Shown here piece after piece: positions 1 to 9,371 of a stretch of 64,000 bases of DNA. This DNA comes from Marinicrinis sediminis (lineage in GTDB: Bacteria > Bacillota > Bacilli > Paenibacillales > KCTC-33676): contig NZ_JBHUMM010000007.1 of NCBI RefSeq assembly GCF_042685085.1, forward strand, positions 62,001 to 126,000, written 5' to 3'. Positions within the stretch are counted from its first letter, which is position 1. Each line of letters starts with the position of its first letter. The translations under genes were made by a program, and so were the position numbers. The notes beneath the pieces were generated by a model that was given only the letters and a program-made list of their open reading frames with translations, had not been told where the DNA came from and did no database searches.

Positions 1-1057
1 TCGCCGCAAGATCAAGACCCCTGCGCTCAAACTGAAGCCCATGACAGTAGGACGCCAGACGAATACCAGTATCGTGATTGCCTATATGGATGACATTGCG
101 GACCCTGCAACGGTAGCTGAAGTCATACGCCGCATTAAAAACATAAACATCGACGGCATTCTTGAATCAGGATACATCGAGGAATTTATTCAAGATACCA
201 GCATCACCCCGTTTCCGCTCATTCAATATACGGAAAGACCGGATACGGTTGCAGCCAGTCTGCTGGAAGGTCGCATCGCCGTCATGGTGGACGGCACGCC
301 GTTTGTTCTCATTGCGCCCTTTACCTTCTGGATGATTATGCAGGCCAGCGAGGATTACTATGAACGTGTGCCGATTTCCACCCTAATCCGCTGGCTGCGT
401 TTTATTTTTTTGATCGTCTCCCTGTTTACACCCGCCTTCTATGTGGCGGTGTCCACCTTTCATCAGGATTTGATCCCCACTTCCCTGCTGCTCAGTGTGG
501 CAGCATCCAGGGAAGCCATCCCGTTTCCGGCGGTCATCGAGGCCCTGATTATGGAGATTACGTTCGAGGCGCTGCGTGAAGCAGGTGTGCGCTTGCCCAA
601 AACGATCGGTCAGACTGTGAGTATACTCGGGGCCCTCGTTGTCGGTCAAGCTGCGGTTGAAGCCGGCATTGTGTCTGCTCCAATGGTTATTATTGTTTCC
701 ATTACGGGAATTGCGTCGTTCACCATTCCCCGTTACAACGGCGCCATCGCCATTCGCATGCTGCGCTTTCCGCTCATTATTTCGGCCTCGCTGTTTGGTG
801 CGGTAGGCATTGTCATCATGACCATGCTTATTCTCGGACATATGGCCAAGCTGCGTTCCCTGGGCGTGCCTTATCTCGCCCCGCTCGCTCCTGCCAATCC
901 GAATGCCTTACTGGATATACTTATGAGGGCTCCGCTGCAGCTAATGAAGAAGCGACCACAGTTCTTGCAGGTACAAGATGAAGATCGACAATCGTCCAGC
1001 ATGAAATCGATCTTTCTTAAATTTGGCGGTCAATATGGCCACAAGTCAAAGGAGTAG
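1..1057 (+). CDS. gerA: Spore germination protein GerA family (A subunit), 5' truncated by window edge
   Basis: C-terminal part of a GerA-type A subunit of the inner-spore-membrane germinant receptor. The reading frame is open from base 2 and 351 residues are visible. An in-frame ATG at 41 exists, but family proteins are about 480-550 aa and the residues before it read as coding, so the true start lies upstream of the window. The visible part has the characteristic hydrophilic stretch (GILESGYIEEFIQD, SLLEGRIAVMVDGTPF) followed by four or five hydrophobic segments and a basic tail. It is followed 5 bp later by gerC, then a D-type subunit and gerB, the usual receptor operon. The germinant cannot be read from sequence. 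Confidence 0.95.
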   Translation, partial: RRKIKTPALKLKPMTVGRQTNTSIVIAYMDDIADPATVAEVIRRIKNINIDGILESGYIEEFIQDTSITPFPLIQYTERPDTVAASLLEGRIAVMVDGTPFVLIAPFTFWMIMQASEDYYERVPISTLIRWLRFIFLIVSLFTPAFYVAVSTFHQDLIPTSLLLSVAASREAIPFPAVIEALIMEITFEALREAGVRLPKTIGQTVSILGALVVGQAAVEAGIVSAPMVIIVSITGIASFTIPRYNGAIAIRMLRFPLIISASLFGAVGIVIMTMLILGHMAKLRSLGVPYLAPLAPANPNALLDILMRAPLQLMKKRPQFLQVQDEDRQSSSMKSIFLKFGGQYGHKSKE

Positions 1058-1062
1058 GGATC

Positions 1063-2247
1063 ATGCCAGGCAAAATGACCAACACCATATCCAAGATGCT
1101 ATGCGGCATCGGTGTACTGCTGCTATGCACCAGTTGCTGGGATCGGGTGGAGATCAATGATACCGCTATCGTAGTCGCAACCGCCATTGATGTCGCGCCA
1201 GACAATCAGGTTCGCATGAGTGTCCAGGTCCCGCTTGCCGGTCAGCTGGGCGGGGCCACGGGAGGCGGCGGTGGATCAGCAGGCAGCGGCAGCAGTTATT
1301 ATGTCGATTCTGCGATTGCCCCCACCCTTCGCGCCGCGACAGCCAAGCTTCAGAAACGCATGTCGAGACAGCTGTTCTATGCACATCGGCGTGTATTCAT
1401 CATTAGTGAAGCCATTGCCGAAAAAGGCATCCACTTTTATTTTGACGCGCTGGCAAGAGTGCCTGAAAACCGGCTGTCTGCCTATGTGGTCATCTCGAAG
1501 GGGCCCGCCTATGAACTCATCAATGCTCAGCCACGACTGGAGCGATTTCCTGCCGAATCCATCCGAGAGATTACCAAATCATTCGGGATGAAGCCCATGA
1601 CACTGAAAAATGCTTCGGTCATCATGTCTCAAAAAGGCATGGACCTGACCATTCCTTATATGGAAGTGAAGGAAAATGAAATCGGGATTGAAACGTCCAG
1701 GGAAATCAACCATCTGGGCTACGCGCAGTTCAAGGACGAACGTATGGTAGGCACGTTTACCGGGGAAGCCGAACAAGGACTGCTTTGGCTTCAGTCCGAC
1801 ATTTTTCCTCCTGGCGGCACGGTGAAAATAAGCAAAAAAGCCGCGATTACGTACAATGTCAACCATGCCGAATTGTCGATGGACATCCAGCTGGAGGACA
1901 GCAAACCGCGTATATCCATTCGGGTGGACGCAGACCTGGGTATTCTGGAATCCCAGACGAACACCGATCTGCTGAAAGAGGAAACAATGAATCGCTTCAA
2001 GACGCTCATTCGGCAACAAATAGAAGATCAAATCGACGCAGCCTTAAAGCTGATGCAGGCGCAAAGGGCGGATAACATCGGGATTGGCAACGCTTTTGGA
2101 CGCAAGTATCCGCAGCTGTGGCTGGATCGATATCAAGATGAATGGTCTGACGTATTCGGAGACCTGGACATTCAGGTGACCGTTCATCCCACGATTACCC
2201 GGATCGGACTGATCGAAGAAAATATCATCGGCGAGGGGGGCATCTAG
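1063..2247 (+). CDS. gerC: Ger(x)C family spore germination lipoprotein (C subunit)
   Basis: Lipoprotein subunit of the germinant receptor, 394 aa, normal family length. The N-terminus is a lipoprotein signal with lipobox LCTSC, lipidated cysteine at residue 25, followed by the family-typical WDRVEINDTAIV. A glycine/serine-rich loop at about residues 65-80 (GGGGGSAGSGSS) is longer than I would expect. AAGGAG lies 8 bases before the ATG. It is one cistron of the gerA-gerC-gerD-gerB operon: the gerA stop is 5 bp upstream and the next gene begins directly after the stop codon, which suggests translational coupling. Confidence 0.95.
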   Translation: MPGKMTNTISKMLCGIGVLLLCTSCWDRVEINDTAIVVATAIDVAPDNQVRMSVQVPLAGQLGGATGGGGGSAGSGSSYYVDSAIAPTLRAATAKLQKRMSRQLFYAHRRVFIISEAIAEKGIHFYFDALARVPENRLSAYVVISKGPAYELINAQPRLERFPAESIREITKSFGMKPMTLKNASVIMSQKGMDLTIPYMEVKENEIGIETSREINHLGYAQFKDERMVGTFTGEAEQGLLWLQSDIFPPGGTVKISKKAAITYNVNHAELSMDIQLEDSKPRISIRVDADLGILESQTNTDLLKEETMNRFKTLIRQQIEDQIDAALKLMQAQRADNIGIGNAFGRKYPQLWLDRYQDEWSDVFGDLDIQVTVHPTITRIGLIEENIIGEGGI

Positions 2248-2475
2248 TTGAACAGTCTGTTTCTCATTTTGTATTTGCTGCTGTGGCTTGCCTGCCTGGC
2301 CTGGGACCAGCTCGCCGCCAAGCCTGCTATGAAGAAACGTCCGTACCCGTTTTACGTGATCTACAGCTTGTCATTGATCTTGTACCTGTTTGTTTTGTTA
2401 GGGGTGAGGGTGCCTATGCCAAGCGACTATTTTTCCTCTACCCTGGCACCTTGGCTGATGAGTTGGATGAAGTGA
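2248..2475 (+). CDS. Small two-TM membrane protein of ger operon (D-subunit type)
   Basis: 75-aa protein starting with TTG immediately after the gerC stop codon. Two hydrophobic segments (about residues 4-20 and 37-53) are separated by a basic loop (KPAMKKRPYPF). Several Bacillales receptor operons carry a small D gene (for example gerKD) that encodes a protein of about this size with two membrane helices and modulates germination. Position, length and topology all fit. It has no other recognisable domain, so the assignment rests on context plus topology. Confidence 0.75.
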   Translation: MNSLFLILYLLLWLACLAWDQLAAKPAMKKRPYPFYVIYSLSLILYLFVLLGVRVPMPSDYFSSTLAPWLMSWMK

Positions 2476-2497
2476 ATTTGCAGAGGAGGAAATGGTC

Positions 2498-3895
2498 ATG
2501 CGAATCAAGCAGCTGGACAATCAGCAACGAGGAAGCAGAAGCAAACAACCTGACAATCGTCATAGTGCCCCTGCTTCCCAGTTGCCTAAAGAAATCATCA
2601 GCCACCGCCAGCTTTCCGGCATGATCACCACGATCGTGCTCGGGGGCGGGCTGCTCGTGCTGCCCAAGGAAATCCTCAACATTTTGCATCGGGATGCCTG
2701 GTTTGCCTTCTTTATTCCGATTCTGTTTATCTTCCTCATCGCCCATATCTACAAGACCCTGTCGGCCAAATATCCTGGCCGCAACTTATATGCCATCAAT
2801 GAACAACTGTTTGGCAGATGGGGCGGGAAAGGCATTAACATCGTCTTTCTGATGATTTTCGGTATGTCTCTCGTACGGGACTTGTTCACCATTTCCTCCT
2901 TCATGCAGTCCACATTACTGTTAAGAACGCCATTTGAAATCCTGAACTTGCTCTTCTTTATCCTGATTATGTACTACGGGAGCATCAGCATTGAAGAGCT
3001 GGTGCGAATCAACGGCATGATCCTGCCCATGACCGTCATCCTGATTCTGCTGCTTCCGCTCTTTCTGCTCAATGAAATCTCTTTTCAATTCATACAACCT
3101 ATTTTAATGAGCGAACCCAGACAGATGCTGTTTGGCAATATGGCCTATCTCGGTCTGTACGGGGACATGATGATGATTGGTGTCTTTCTGCACACCGTTT
3201 CCGACCATCACCGTACCGAATCTGCCATCCGATATGGCGGTGTGATATCCAGTATCTTTCTCTGCCTGCTGCTCGTCCTGTCTACGCTTGTATTTGGAGA
3301 AGTGCTGGCGCATCGCTTTTTGTTTCCCAATTACAATCTCGTTCAGCAAATCCACGTCACTGATTTTCTCGACCGGGTCGATCTTGTCGTATTCAGCATC
3401 TGGTTGCCGCTCATTCTGATGAAGGTGGCCTTCGCATACAAGGCCATACTGATCGGCTGGACCCAGCTAACCGAACAATCACACAGTAGGTATGATAACA
3501 AAGGACTGGCACTCGTTCTGCTGCTGCTCACCCTCTTTTCATTCGGCAATGTGTCCAAAGCGTATTCCACCAGCCATTACAGCTCCATTTTTAATTCGAT
3601 CTTTGTGATGTTCCCGCTCCTGGTCCTGATCTATGTGCGCGCCCGTCTGTCACGATCTGGTTCCAAGCAGAAGAAAACAAAGCAATCCTACAGTTACTGG
3701 CTCGGGTGGGGCGCACTAATCCTGATCGGGGGCATGCTCTTTACCGGCACCTGGCTGGATATGCCTACCCCCTGGATGGGCAATATGATCGGGCTGTTGT
3801 ACGCCTTCTTCCTCCTCTTCCTCGCACTATGCACATACATGGAGGTCATGAAGGCCGATCCTCAATCACAACAGAAAAAAAATCCATCTGCTTGA
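2498..3895 (+). CDS. gerB: GerAB/GerB family spore germination permease (B subunit)
   Basis: Integral membrane B subunit of the germinant receptor, an APC-superfamily-like permease with about ten hydrophobic segments. 465 aa from the ATG at 2498. That start is preferred because AGGAGG (2484-2489) is 8 bases upstream; the in-frame ATG at 2492 would leave only 2 bases. After a hydrophilic N-terminus rich in Q, R and S (about 35 residues, longer than usual), the family core begins with the ISHRQLSGM region and a glycine-rich first helix. It is the last gene of the ger operon. Confidence 0.93.
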   Translation: MRIKQLDNQQRGSRSKQPDNRHSAPASQLPKEIISHRQLSGMITTIVLGGGLLVLPKEILNILHRDAWFAFFIPILFIFLIAHIYKTLSAKYPGRNLYAINEQLFGRWGGKGINIVFLMIFGMSLVRDLFTISSFMQSTLLLRTPFEILNLLFFILIMYYGSISIEELVRINGMILPMTVILILLLPLFLLNEISFQFIQPILMSEPRQMLFGNMAYLGLYGDMMMIGVFLHTVSDHHRTESAIRYGGVISSIFLCLLLVLSTLVFGEVLAHRFLFPNYNLVQQIHVTDFLDRVDLVVFSIWLPLILMKVAFAYKAILIGWTQLTEQSHSRYDNKGLALVLLLLTLFSFGNVSKAYSTSHYSSIFNSIFVMFPLLVLIYVRARLSRSGSKQKKTKQSYSYWLGWGALILIGGMLFTGTWLDMPTPWMGNMIGLLYAFFLLFLALCTYMEVMKADPQSQQKKNPSA

Positions 3896-3976
3896 AGGAT
3901 TCTGTATCCCGTTTATCGAATAAGGTCTTTCGTCCCTCTTTTTTTAAAGGGAATAGTTCGTTAGAAGGAGAACTGC

Positions 3977-4990
3977 ATGCGCATACATACGAAAAAATTG
4001 ACGATTGTTGTCATTCCTGAAGCAGACGCCTCTGTGCGCCGCTTCGCCATACAACGCAGCCTGCTCTGGATTGTTCCTGCCAGCATCCTCATCCTGTGCA
4101 GCCTTTGCGTGCTGTTCTTTTACCTGTATCAGGACAATGCCAAACTGCGCGCCACACTGGAACAGCAACTGATCATGAAGCAGGAAATGCATAATCAGAC
4201 GGTGCAGCAAAAAGAGCAAACCATCGCCCGACTGGAAGCCGACATCACCGGATTAACCGAGCAAGCCAATCAGGTGCTGGAGAAGATGGAGCAGCTTGAA
4301 AATCTGGAAGATGAACTCCGTGATATGACCGCTCAAGGCGAACAGGCTCAAACGAATGGGCCAGCTGAACCGTTGTCTGAACCATCATCAGTGGTCCAGA
4401 TTGCTTCTGCCGCTCAAGTGCCGATTCATACCGGAACAGGGGGCGTATCCCTTTCCCTGTACACGCTGGATGCCAGACAAATGGCTGAACATACGTCCGA
4501 TACTTTTCATCATCTGACCGATGATCTGGATACGATGTTTGTCAACCTGCAAGATGCCAAGCATGACATGCTGGCCTATCAGCATTTGCAGGCCATGACC
4601 CCCAGCTTGTGGCCGGTACAATCGAGACAGATCACATCGAGATTCGGCTATCGCAAAGACCCGTTCTCGGGTTATGCCAGCTTTCATTCCGGCATCGACA
4701 TCGGTGCTTCCACCCACACCAAGGTGATGAGCACCGCGGACGGGACTGTCTTGCACGCAGGGTACGATCGATCCAGAGGCTACAACATTCGCATCCAGCA
4801 TGGCAACGGCATCGAAACGTGGTACATGCATCTGAGTGAAATGGTTGTGGACAAGGGTGATCAGGTTCAAAAAGGAGACTGGATCGGTCAAGTCGGCTCT
4901 ACCGGACGAAGTACAGGGCCCCATCTCCATTATGAGGTGCTTGTAGATGGAGAACGTGTTGATCCCAGACCTTATATGAATACGAAGTAA
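3977..4990 (+). CDS. M23 family metallopeptidase, membrane anchored, copy 1
   Basis: Probable zinc endopeptidase acting on peptidoglycan cross-bridges, 337 aa. A basic cytoplasmic N-terminus is followed by one transmembrane helix (about 29-50), a coiled coil (about 53-120), a linker with little predicted structure, and a C-terminal LytM/M23 domain (about 218-335). The zinc/catalytic residues are present: H237 and D241 in HSGIDIG, H285 in YMHLS, H316 and H318 in PHLHYE. AAGGAG sits 7 bases before the ATG. The bactofilin gene follows after 8-14 bp. A second M23-bactofilin pair of the same design lies at 14.4-15.9 kb. M23 peptidases next to bactofilins are a known pairing for local cell-wall shaping; that role here is inference. 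Confidence 0.9.
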   Translation: MRIHTKKLTIVVIPEADASVRRFAIQRSLLWIVPASILILCSLCVLFFYLYQDNAKLRATLEQQLIMKQEMHNQTVQQKEQTIARLEADITGLTEQANQVLEKMEQLENLEDELRDMTAQGEQAQTNGPAEPLSEPSSVVQIASAAQVPIHTGTGGVSLSLYTLDARQMAEHTSDTFHHLTDDLDTMFVNLQDAKHDMLAYQHLQAMTPSLWPVQSRQITSRFGYRKDPFSGYASFHSGIDIGASTHTKVMSTADGTVLHAGYDRSRGYNIRIQHGNGIETWYMHLSEMVVDKGDQVQKGDWIGQVGSTGRSTGPHLHYEVLVDGERVDPRPYMNTK

Positions 4991-5004
4991 AGCGAGGAAT
5001 GCAC

Positions 5005-5436
5005 ATGTTCAAATCTAAACCGGCTTCTGCAGTCGATCCAGCCACGACGGATACGTTAATTGGAGAAGGATCTGTTTTTGAAGGAAACATCACTTCCAAA
5101 GCATCGATACGGGTAGAAGGCACCATGCAAGGCGATATTCATTGCGACGGGGACGTAGTCATCGGGGAAAACGGGAATGCCCACTCGAATATCTCCGCAC
5201 GCCATGTGGTCATCGCCGGAGAAGTTCATGGCGAGATTCAAGCTTCCGGTATGCTGACTATCACGAGCAAGGGCAGACTGGAAGGCAATGTGAGCGCGGC
5301 CAATCTCGTCATCGAGCAAGGCGCCCGATTTACCGGCACCAGCTCCATGCGTGAAACGGCAGAAGCCCCTCAGGCTCAACCACAAGCAAAATCGAAGGCT
5401 TCAACAGAATCGAATGCCATCCATGCAGATGCATAA
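5005..5436 (+). CDS. Bactofilin (polymer-forming cytoskeletal protein), copy 1
   Basis: Small bactofilin, 143 aa from the ATG at 5005 (AGGA 6 bases upstream; the in-frame ATG at 4999 touches the AGGA). The core, about residues 17-115, is a run of short hydrophobic/glycine beta-helix repeats beginning TDTLIGEGSVFEGNI. The termini are flexible, the C-terminus rich in A, Q and S. Bactofilins polymerise without nucleotide into filaments at the membrane. The gene is almost certainly co-transcribed with the preceding M23 peptidase and is closed by a strong terminator at 5451. Confidence 0.92.
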   Translation: MFKSKPASAVDPATTDTLIGEGSVFEGNITSKASIRVEGTMQGDIHCDGDVVIGENGNAHSNISARHVVIAGEVHGEIQASGMLTITSKGRLEGNVSAANLVIEQGARFTGTSSMRETAEAPQAQPQAKSKASTESNAIHADA

Positions 5437-5450
5437 CAAGTAAACAGAGA

Positions 5451-5499
5451 AAGGGTTGTCTGGCACGCGCATCGCGCTAGCAGACAACCCTTCTTTATT
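5451..5499. terminator. Bidirectional rho-independent terminator
   Basis: A 12-bp perfect stem (AAGGGTTGTCTG / CAGACAACCCTT, arms 5451-5462 and 5481-5492) is followed by CTTTATTT. It lies between the convergent bactofilin and ABC permease genes. Confidence 0.9.
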
Positions 5500-5528
5500 T
5501 CTATTGTATATCCAACATCCGTTTTCGC

Positions 5529-6308
5529 TTAAGCCGCTACATCCCGCTTGCTAAATACGACCCAGCTCACAATATTGAACACCACGAAGTATACGGCCAG
5601 TACACCCAGTGAGAAGCCCAGAGACATATGATCCGCAAACCCGCCAGTATCATCCATCAGATACATCGTCAGATCGAGATGCTTGAAAATGAGGTAATCA
5701 CTCCAGGAATATCGCATGAAAATGGCTGTAATAATGGAACCGGTAAAATAAATGAACATCGCCAGACCAATCGCCAGCGAACTGCTGCGGAATGCGCTGG
5801 AAATCATAAAGGCAAACGTGGCAACCATCAGCAAGGAAAGCATGGTAAGCCCATAATATTTCAGCAAATAGACGAATGGATGTTCACTATCCGGTATTGC
5901 AAAGCTTTCCTGTGAGAAGTCAAAGCCGGTTAAGATCGCATTGAGCAGAAACAGCACCACAAACAATACAATACAGAGGAAAACGGCAAATATCAGCATG
6001 CTGATATATTTGGAGAGCAGTACCTTCGAGCGGCTGGATGGACGAATCAGCAGCAGCTTGATTGTCCCCCACGTAAACTCTCCGGCCACAATATCAGCAG
6101 CAATGATAATGGTAAAAATAAAAATAAAGAACGAGATCATGGAAAGGTTGACCATAGCTCCCCAGAACTCCGCAGAACCATCAGCAAGCGTCAGGTTATG
6201 GTAGGCAAACGAAGCAATGACGGCCACGACAACCATAATGCCGACCATGATCCATGTGCGCAGCCTGCGATAAATTTTCATATTTTCATTTAGTACAAGA
6301 TTAAGCAA
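5529..6308 (-). CDS. ABC-2 type transporter permease
   Basis: Membrane subunit of an ABC-2 exporter, 259 aa with about six hydrophobic segments. The start is TTG at 6308: AGGAGG lies 8 bases upstream, whereas the first in-frame ATG (6281) would cut the N-terminus. The coding region overlaps the end of the upstream ATPase gene by 8 bp, so the two are translationally coupled. Together they form a two-component exporter of unknown cargo, divergent from a two-component regulatory system. Pairs of this kind in Bacillales often respond to antimicrobial peptides or envelope stress; here that is inference only. Confidence 0.9.
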   Translation of the reverse strand: MLNLVLNENMKIYRRLRTWIMVGIMVVVAVIASFAYHNLTLADGSAEFWGAMVNLSMISFFIFIFTIIIAADIVAGEFTWGTIKLLLIRPSSRSKVLLSKYISMLIFAVFLCIVLFVVLFLLNAILTGFDFSQESFAIPDSEHPFVYLLKYYGLTMLSLLMVATFAFMISSAFRSSSLAIGLAMFIYFTGSIITAIFMRYSWSDYLIFKHLDLTMYLMDDTGGFADHMSLGFSLGVLAVYFVVFNIVSWVVFSKRDVAA

Positions 6309-7227
6309 TCTGATTCCCTCCTGTCACTTCTAGGAACTGGTCTTCCAGCGATTTGGTCACGGCGCGTATGCCATACACGTCGATGCCAGCTTCGACGATC
6401 TTTTTGGTGATCACCGGAATCTGCGCCCGCTCCAGTGTAAGCTCGACCGCTTCCTCAGAGACTTGTTTCAGCTGAAACGCCGTTTCCGAGCCAAGCAGAC
6501 TCATGACGGCTTCGGCTGCCCCTACTTCGTATACATATGTACGTGCACCCGTTGCATCCCCATTCTCATCCTCAATCATACGTACATCAATCAGCTTGCC
6601 CTGCTGAATAATCGCCACACGATCACACATCATCTGCATTTCTGAGAGCAAGTGACTCGACACCAGGATGGAGATGCCTTCCTCTCTCGCGAGTCGACGC
6701 AAATATTCCCGCAGCTCGCGAATGCCCGCCGGGTCCAGTCCATTGGTCGGTTCGTCGAGAATGAGCAGGGATGGACGGTGCAAGAGAGCCTGCGCGACAC
6801 CCAAACGCTGACGCATACCCAGTGAATACGTTTTGACCTTTTCGTGAATGCGTTTGGTTAAGCCCACCAGCTCGATTACTTCATCAATTCGTTCCTTCGT
6901 AATGCCATCATTCATTCTCGCGTAATGAACCAGATTCTGATAACCGGTCAAAAATTTATACATTTCCGGATTTTCTACAATCGCCCCTACTTCGCGGATG
7001 GCTTGTTCGAACTGATTGCGGACACTATGTCCGTTAATAAGAATTTCACCCTCGGAAATCGACATCAACCCCACCATCATTCGAATGGTCGTCGTCTTCC
7101 CTGCCCCGTTGGGACCCAGAAATCCAAACACCTCACCCTTTGGAATATCAAAGGAAAGCTGGTCAATGATTTTCTTTTTACCGATACGCTTGCTTACTTG
7201 CTTCAATTGTACGATTACGTCTGACAT
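6301..7227 (-). CDS. ABC transporter ATP-binding protein (exporter)
   Basis: ATPase of an ABC-2 exporter, 308 aa. Walker A GPNGAGKTT, signature YSLGMRQRLGVAQAL, Walker B LLILDEPTNGLDP and the switch histidine (SSHLL) are all visible. The start at 7227 (MSDVIVQLK) is chosen because AAAGGAG sits 8 bases upstream; the frame stays open to 7320, but the added 31 residues look non-coding. The C-terminal 90 residues form the accessory domain common in bacitracin-type (BcrA-like) ATPases. It shares the 191-bp intergenic region with the divergent histidine kinase gene. Confidence 0.93.
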   Translation of the reverse strand: MSDVIVQLKQVSKRIGKKKIIDQLSFDIPKGEVFGFLGPNGAGKTTTIRMMVGLMSISEGEILINGHSVRNQFEQAIREVGAIVENPEMYKFLTGYQNLVHYARMNDGITKERIDEVIELVGLTKRIHEKVKTYSLGMRQRLGVAQALLHRPSLLILDEPTNGLDPAGIRELREYLRRLAREEGISILVSSHLLSEMQMMCDRVAIIQQGKLIDVRMIEDENGDATGARTYVYEVGAAEAVMSLLGSETAFQLKQVSEEAVELTLERAQIPVITKKIVEAGIDVYGIRAVTKSLEDQFLEVTGGNQIA

Positions 7228-7418
7228 GATTTGGCTCCTTTCTCTTACACTCTCACTCATCTTACTCTTTTTTCCTGTCATGCAGCCAGTGCAATTCGTC
7301 ATATCATCGGTCATATTCATGTATGACTGTTTTCACTATCTCTTTACTTACGTTTCTTATACAATATAGTTACAAAATCTCGAATATTTATGAAGATTCA
7401 TCATAAAGGAGGATGGCA

Positions 7419-8600
7419 ATGATTGATCGCAGAAAGTGGCACTGGCTCGATTGGGGGCTCTTTGCCATCCATTTCTTTTGGCATTTGCTTGGCATGTATT
7501 TTATTGTGTTTCAGCCAGCTGCACTCGGACATGTTCCGTTCTGGCCCTTCACCCTCTCCTTGCTGGGATCATTCGGACTGCCTCTTTTTTTCTGGAGACA
7601 GGGATATGTTCACAAGGGATGGTTTCCATTTGTCGTTCTGATTACAAGCGGAACACTCCAGTTCTACCTGTCGTTTTTTGTTCGCGAAGAAGTCGGTCTC
7701 ATTTTGTTTCCGACCTTGCTGGTCGCCTATCTCGCTCATCGCAGTACATACATATGGGTGCTTCCGGTTTATCTGCTCGCATTTCCGTTGCTCACTTCCT
7801 GGCTCATCTCCGATGGCAGCGTATGGCTCTATCCGGATCTGTTACTGAACACTTTCCTGCTGTTCGGAATTGGCTTTTCCTTTGGACGCATTCTGGAATC
7901 CAATCGGGATATGCAGAAACTGCTGGATGAGAACAAGGAACAGTATCAGTTCATCAACTATCAGAATGAAGTGCTGCAGCAATATATTAAAGAAGTCGAG
8001 GCCCTCAGCAAGCTGGAAGAACGCAACCGGCTGGCCAAAGAGCTTCACGATACCGTGGGCCATACGTTTACATCGGTCATCATGGGCATGGACGCTGTTC
8101 ATTATTTGATGGATACCGCGCCTGAAGAAGCCAAGAAGAAGCTCGATGTGCTGCGTGAGGTGACCCGTACCGGGCTGGATGAAATTCGTAAAAACATCCA
8201 TCAGATTGCGCCTGAATCGGAGGAAGTTCAACTCCTGGCGTACTTGCAGCGCCTCACCGATGACTTTGCCCTCCATACGCAAACCAGCATCAACCTGCGT
8301 ACGATCGGGACACCGGTGGAGTTGTCACGCACCTTGAAAATGAATGCCATCCGCTGCATTCAGGAAGCGCTGACCAATGCGAAAAAGCATGGACAGGCCA
8401 AACATATTCAAGTCGTGCTGGCTTATCGACCTCAGGCTTTTCATGTTGAAATTGAGGATGATGGCATCGGGACCGACAAACTGATATACGGATTTGGACT
8501 AAAATCGATGAAGGATCGCGTACAAGGGCTGAACGGAACCCTTCGCACGACCTCCAGACTGCATGAGGGCACCCGTGTCACATGCACATTTCCGCTGTAG
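7419..8600 (+). CDS. Sensor histidine kinase, HisKA_3 (NarL-type partner)
   Basis: Membrane sensor kinase, 393 aa. The N-terminal 160 residues hold about five hydrophobic helices with very short loops, suggesting sensing within the membrane rather than by an extracellular domain. A coiled linker follows, then the HisKA_3 box with phospho-acceptor His (ERNRLAKELHDTVGH) and a GHKL ATPase domain with N box (CIQEALTNAKKHG) and G boxes (DDGIG, GFGLKSM). The start at 7419 leaves 6 bases after AAAGGAGG; the ATG at 7413 overlaps that site. The cognate regulator gene follows after 75 bp, and the ABC exporter is divergent. Confidence 0.92.
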   Translation: MIDRRKWHWLDWGLFAIHFFWHLLGMYFIVFQPAALGHVPFWPFTLSLLGSFGLPLFFWRQGYVHKGWFPFVVLITSGTLQFYLSFFVREEVGLILFPTLLVAYLAHRSTYIWVLPVYLLAFPLLTSWLISDGSVWLYPDLLLNTFLLFGIGFSFGRILESNRDMQKLLDENKEQYQFINYQNEVLQQYIKEVEALSKLEERNRLAKELHDTVGHTFTSVIMGMDAVHYLMDTAPEEAKKKLDVLREVTRTGLDEIRKNIHQIAPESEEVQLLAYLQRLTDDFALHTQTSINLRTIGTPVELSRTLKMNAIRCIQEALTNAKKHGQAKHIQVVLAYRPQAFHVEIEDDGIGTDKLIYGFGLKSMKDRVQGLNGTLRTTSRLHEGTRVTCTFPL

Positions 8601-8675
8601 CCCCCTTCCCCGGCAGATGCACACAAGGGACGGCGGCCCAGGATGGCAAACGATTATGTCAAAGGAGTCTTGCTC

Positions 8676-9371
8676 ATGTCAATCAAAGAGGAAATCAGAA
8701 TCTTGCTGGTCGACGATCAGGATCTCATTCGGGAGAGCCTGCATATCGTGCTCGATATGGACCCCGAACTGAAGGTAGTAGGAATGGCGGAAAACGGACT
8801 GAAAGCGCTGGAAATGTGTGAAGAGCTATCCCCGGACGTCGTGCTCATGGATATCCATATGCCAGTTATGGACGGCGTAGCAGCTACACAGAAAATCAAA
8901 GCCCAGTATCCACATATCCGCGTGATCGTGCTGACCACCTTCCAGGAGGTGGACTATGTGGTGGGAGCGATTAGTGGCGGCGCGGAAGGTTATCTGCTCA
9001 AGGCTATTCACCCGAGAGAACTAATCTCCGGCATCAAGTGGGTTCAGCAGGGCGGCAGTCTCATTCCGCAGGATATCGCTCAAATGCTGGTCAGCCAGTT
9101 GAAAGAACAATCCAATGAAACCACACAAGGACAGGAAGCCGCCCCGCCTTCACTGCTTCACAAGCGCCAGGACGACCTGTACGGATTAAGTGAACGCGAA
9201 CTGCAGGTCCTCGAATGCATCGCCAACGGTCTCAACAATCGTGAAATCGCTGAAAAACTGTATTTGTCCGAAGGAACCGTCAAAAATTACATCTCCAGCA
9301 TCTATTCCAAGCTCGATGTCAGAGATCGGATTCAGGCAGCGAGGAAAGCCCAGGATGAGGGGATGATTTGA
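8676..9371 (+). CDS. Response regulator, NarL/FixJ (LuxR-HTH) family
   Basis: 231-aa response regulator with receiver domain (about 1-120; acidic VDDQD, phospho-acceptor in VVLMDIHMP, switch T in VLTTF, K in LLKA) and C-terminal LuxR-type HTH (LSERELQVLECIANGLNN to NYISSIYSKL). AAAGGAG lies 8 bases before the ATG at 8676, which beats the upstream ATG at 8643. Partner of the preceding HisKA_3 kinase. The 3' end overlaps the convergent glycosyltransferase gene by 53 bp, leaving no room for a terminator between them. Confidence 0.93.
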   Translation: MSIKEEIRILLVDDQDLIRESLHIVLDMDPELKVVGMAENGLKALEMCEELSPDVVLMDIHMPVMDGVAATQKIKAQYPHIRVIVLTTFQEVDYVVGAISGGAEGYLLKAIHPRELISGIKWVQQGGSLIPQDIAQMLVSQLKEQSNETTQGQEAAPPSLLHKRQDDLYGLSERELQVLECIANGLNNREIAEKLYLSEGTVKNYISSIYSKLDVRDRIQAARKAQDEGMI

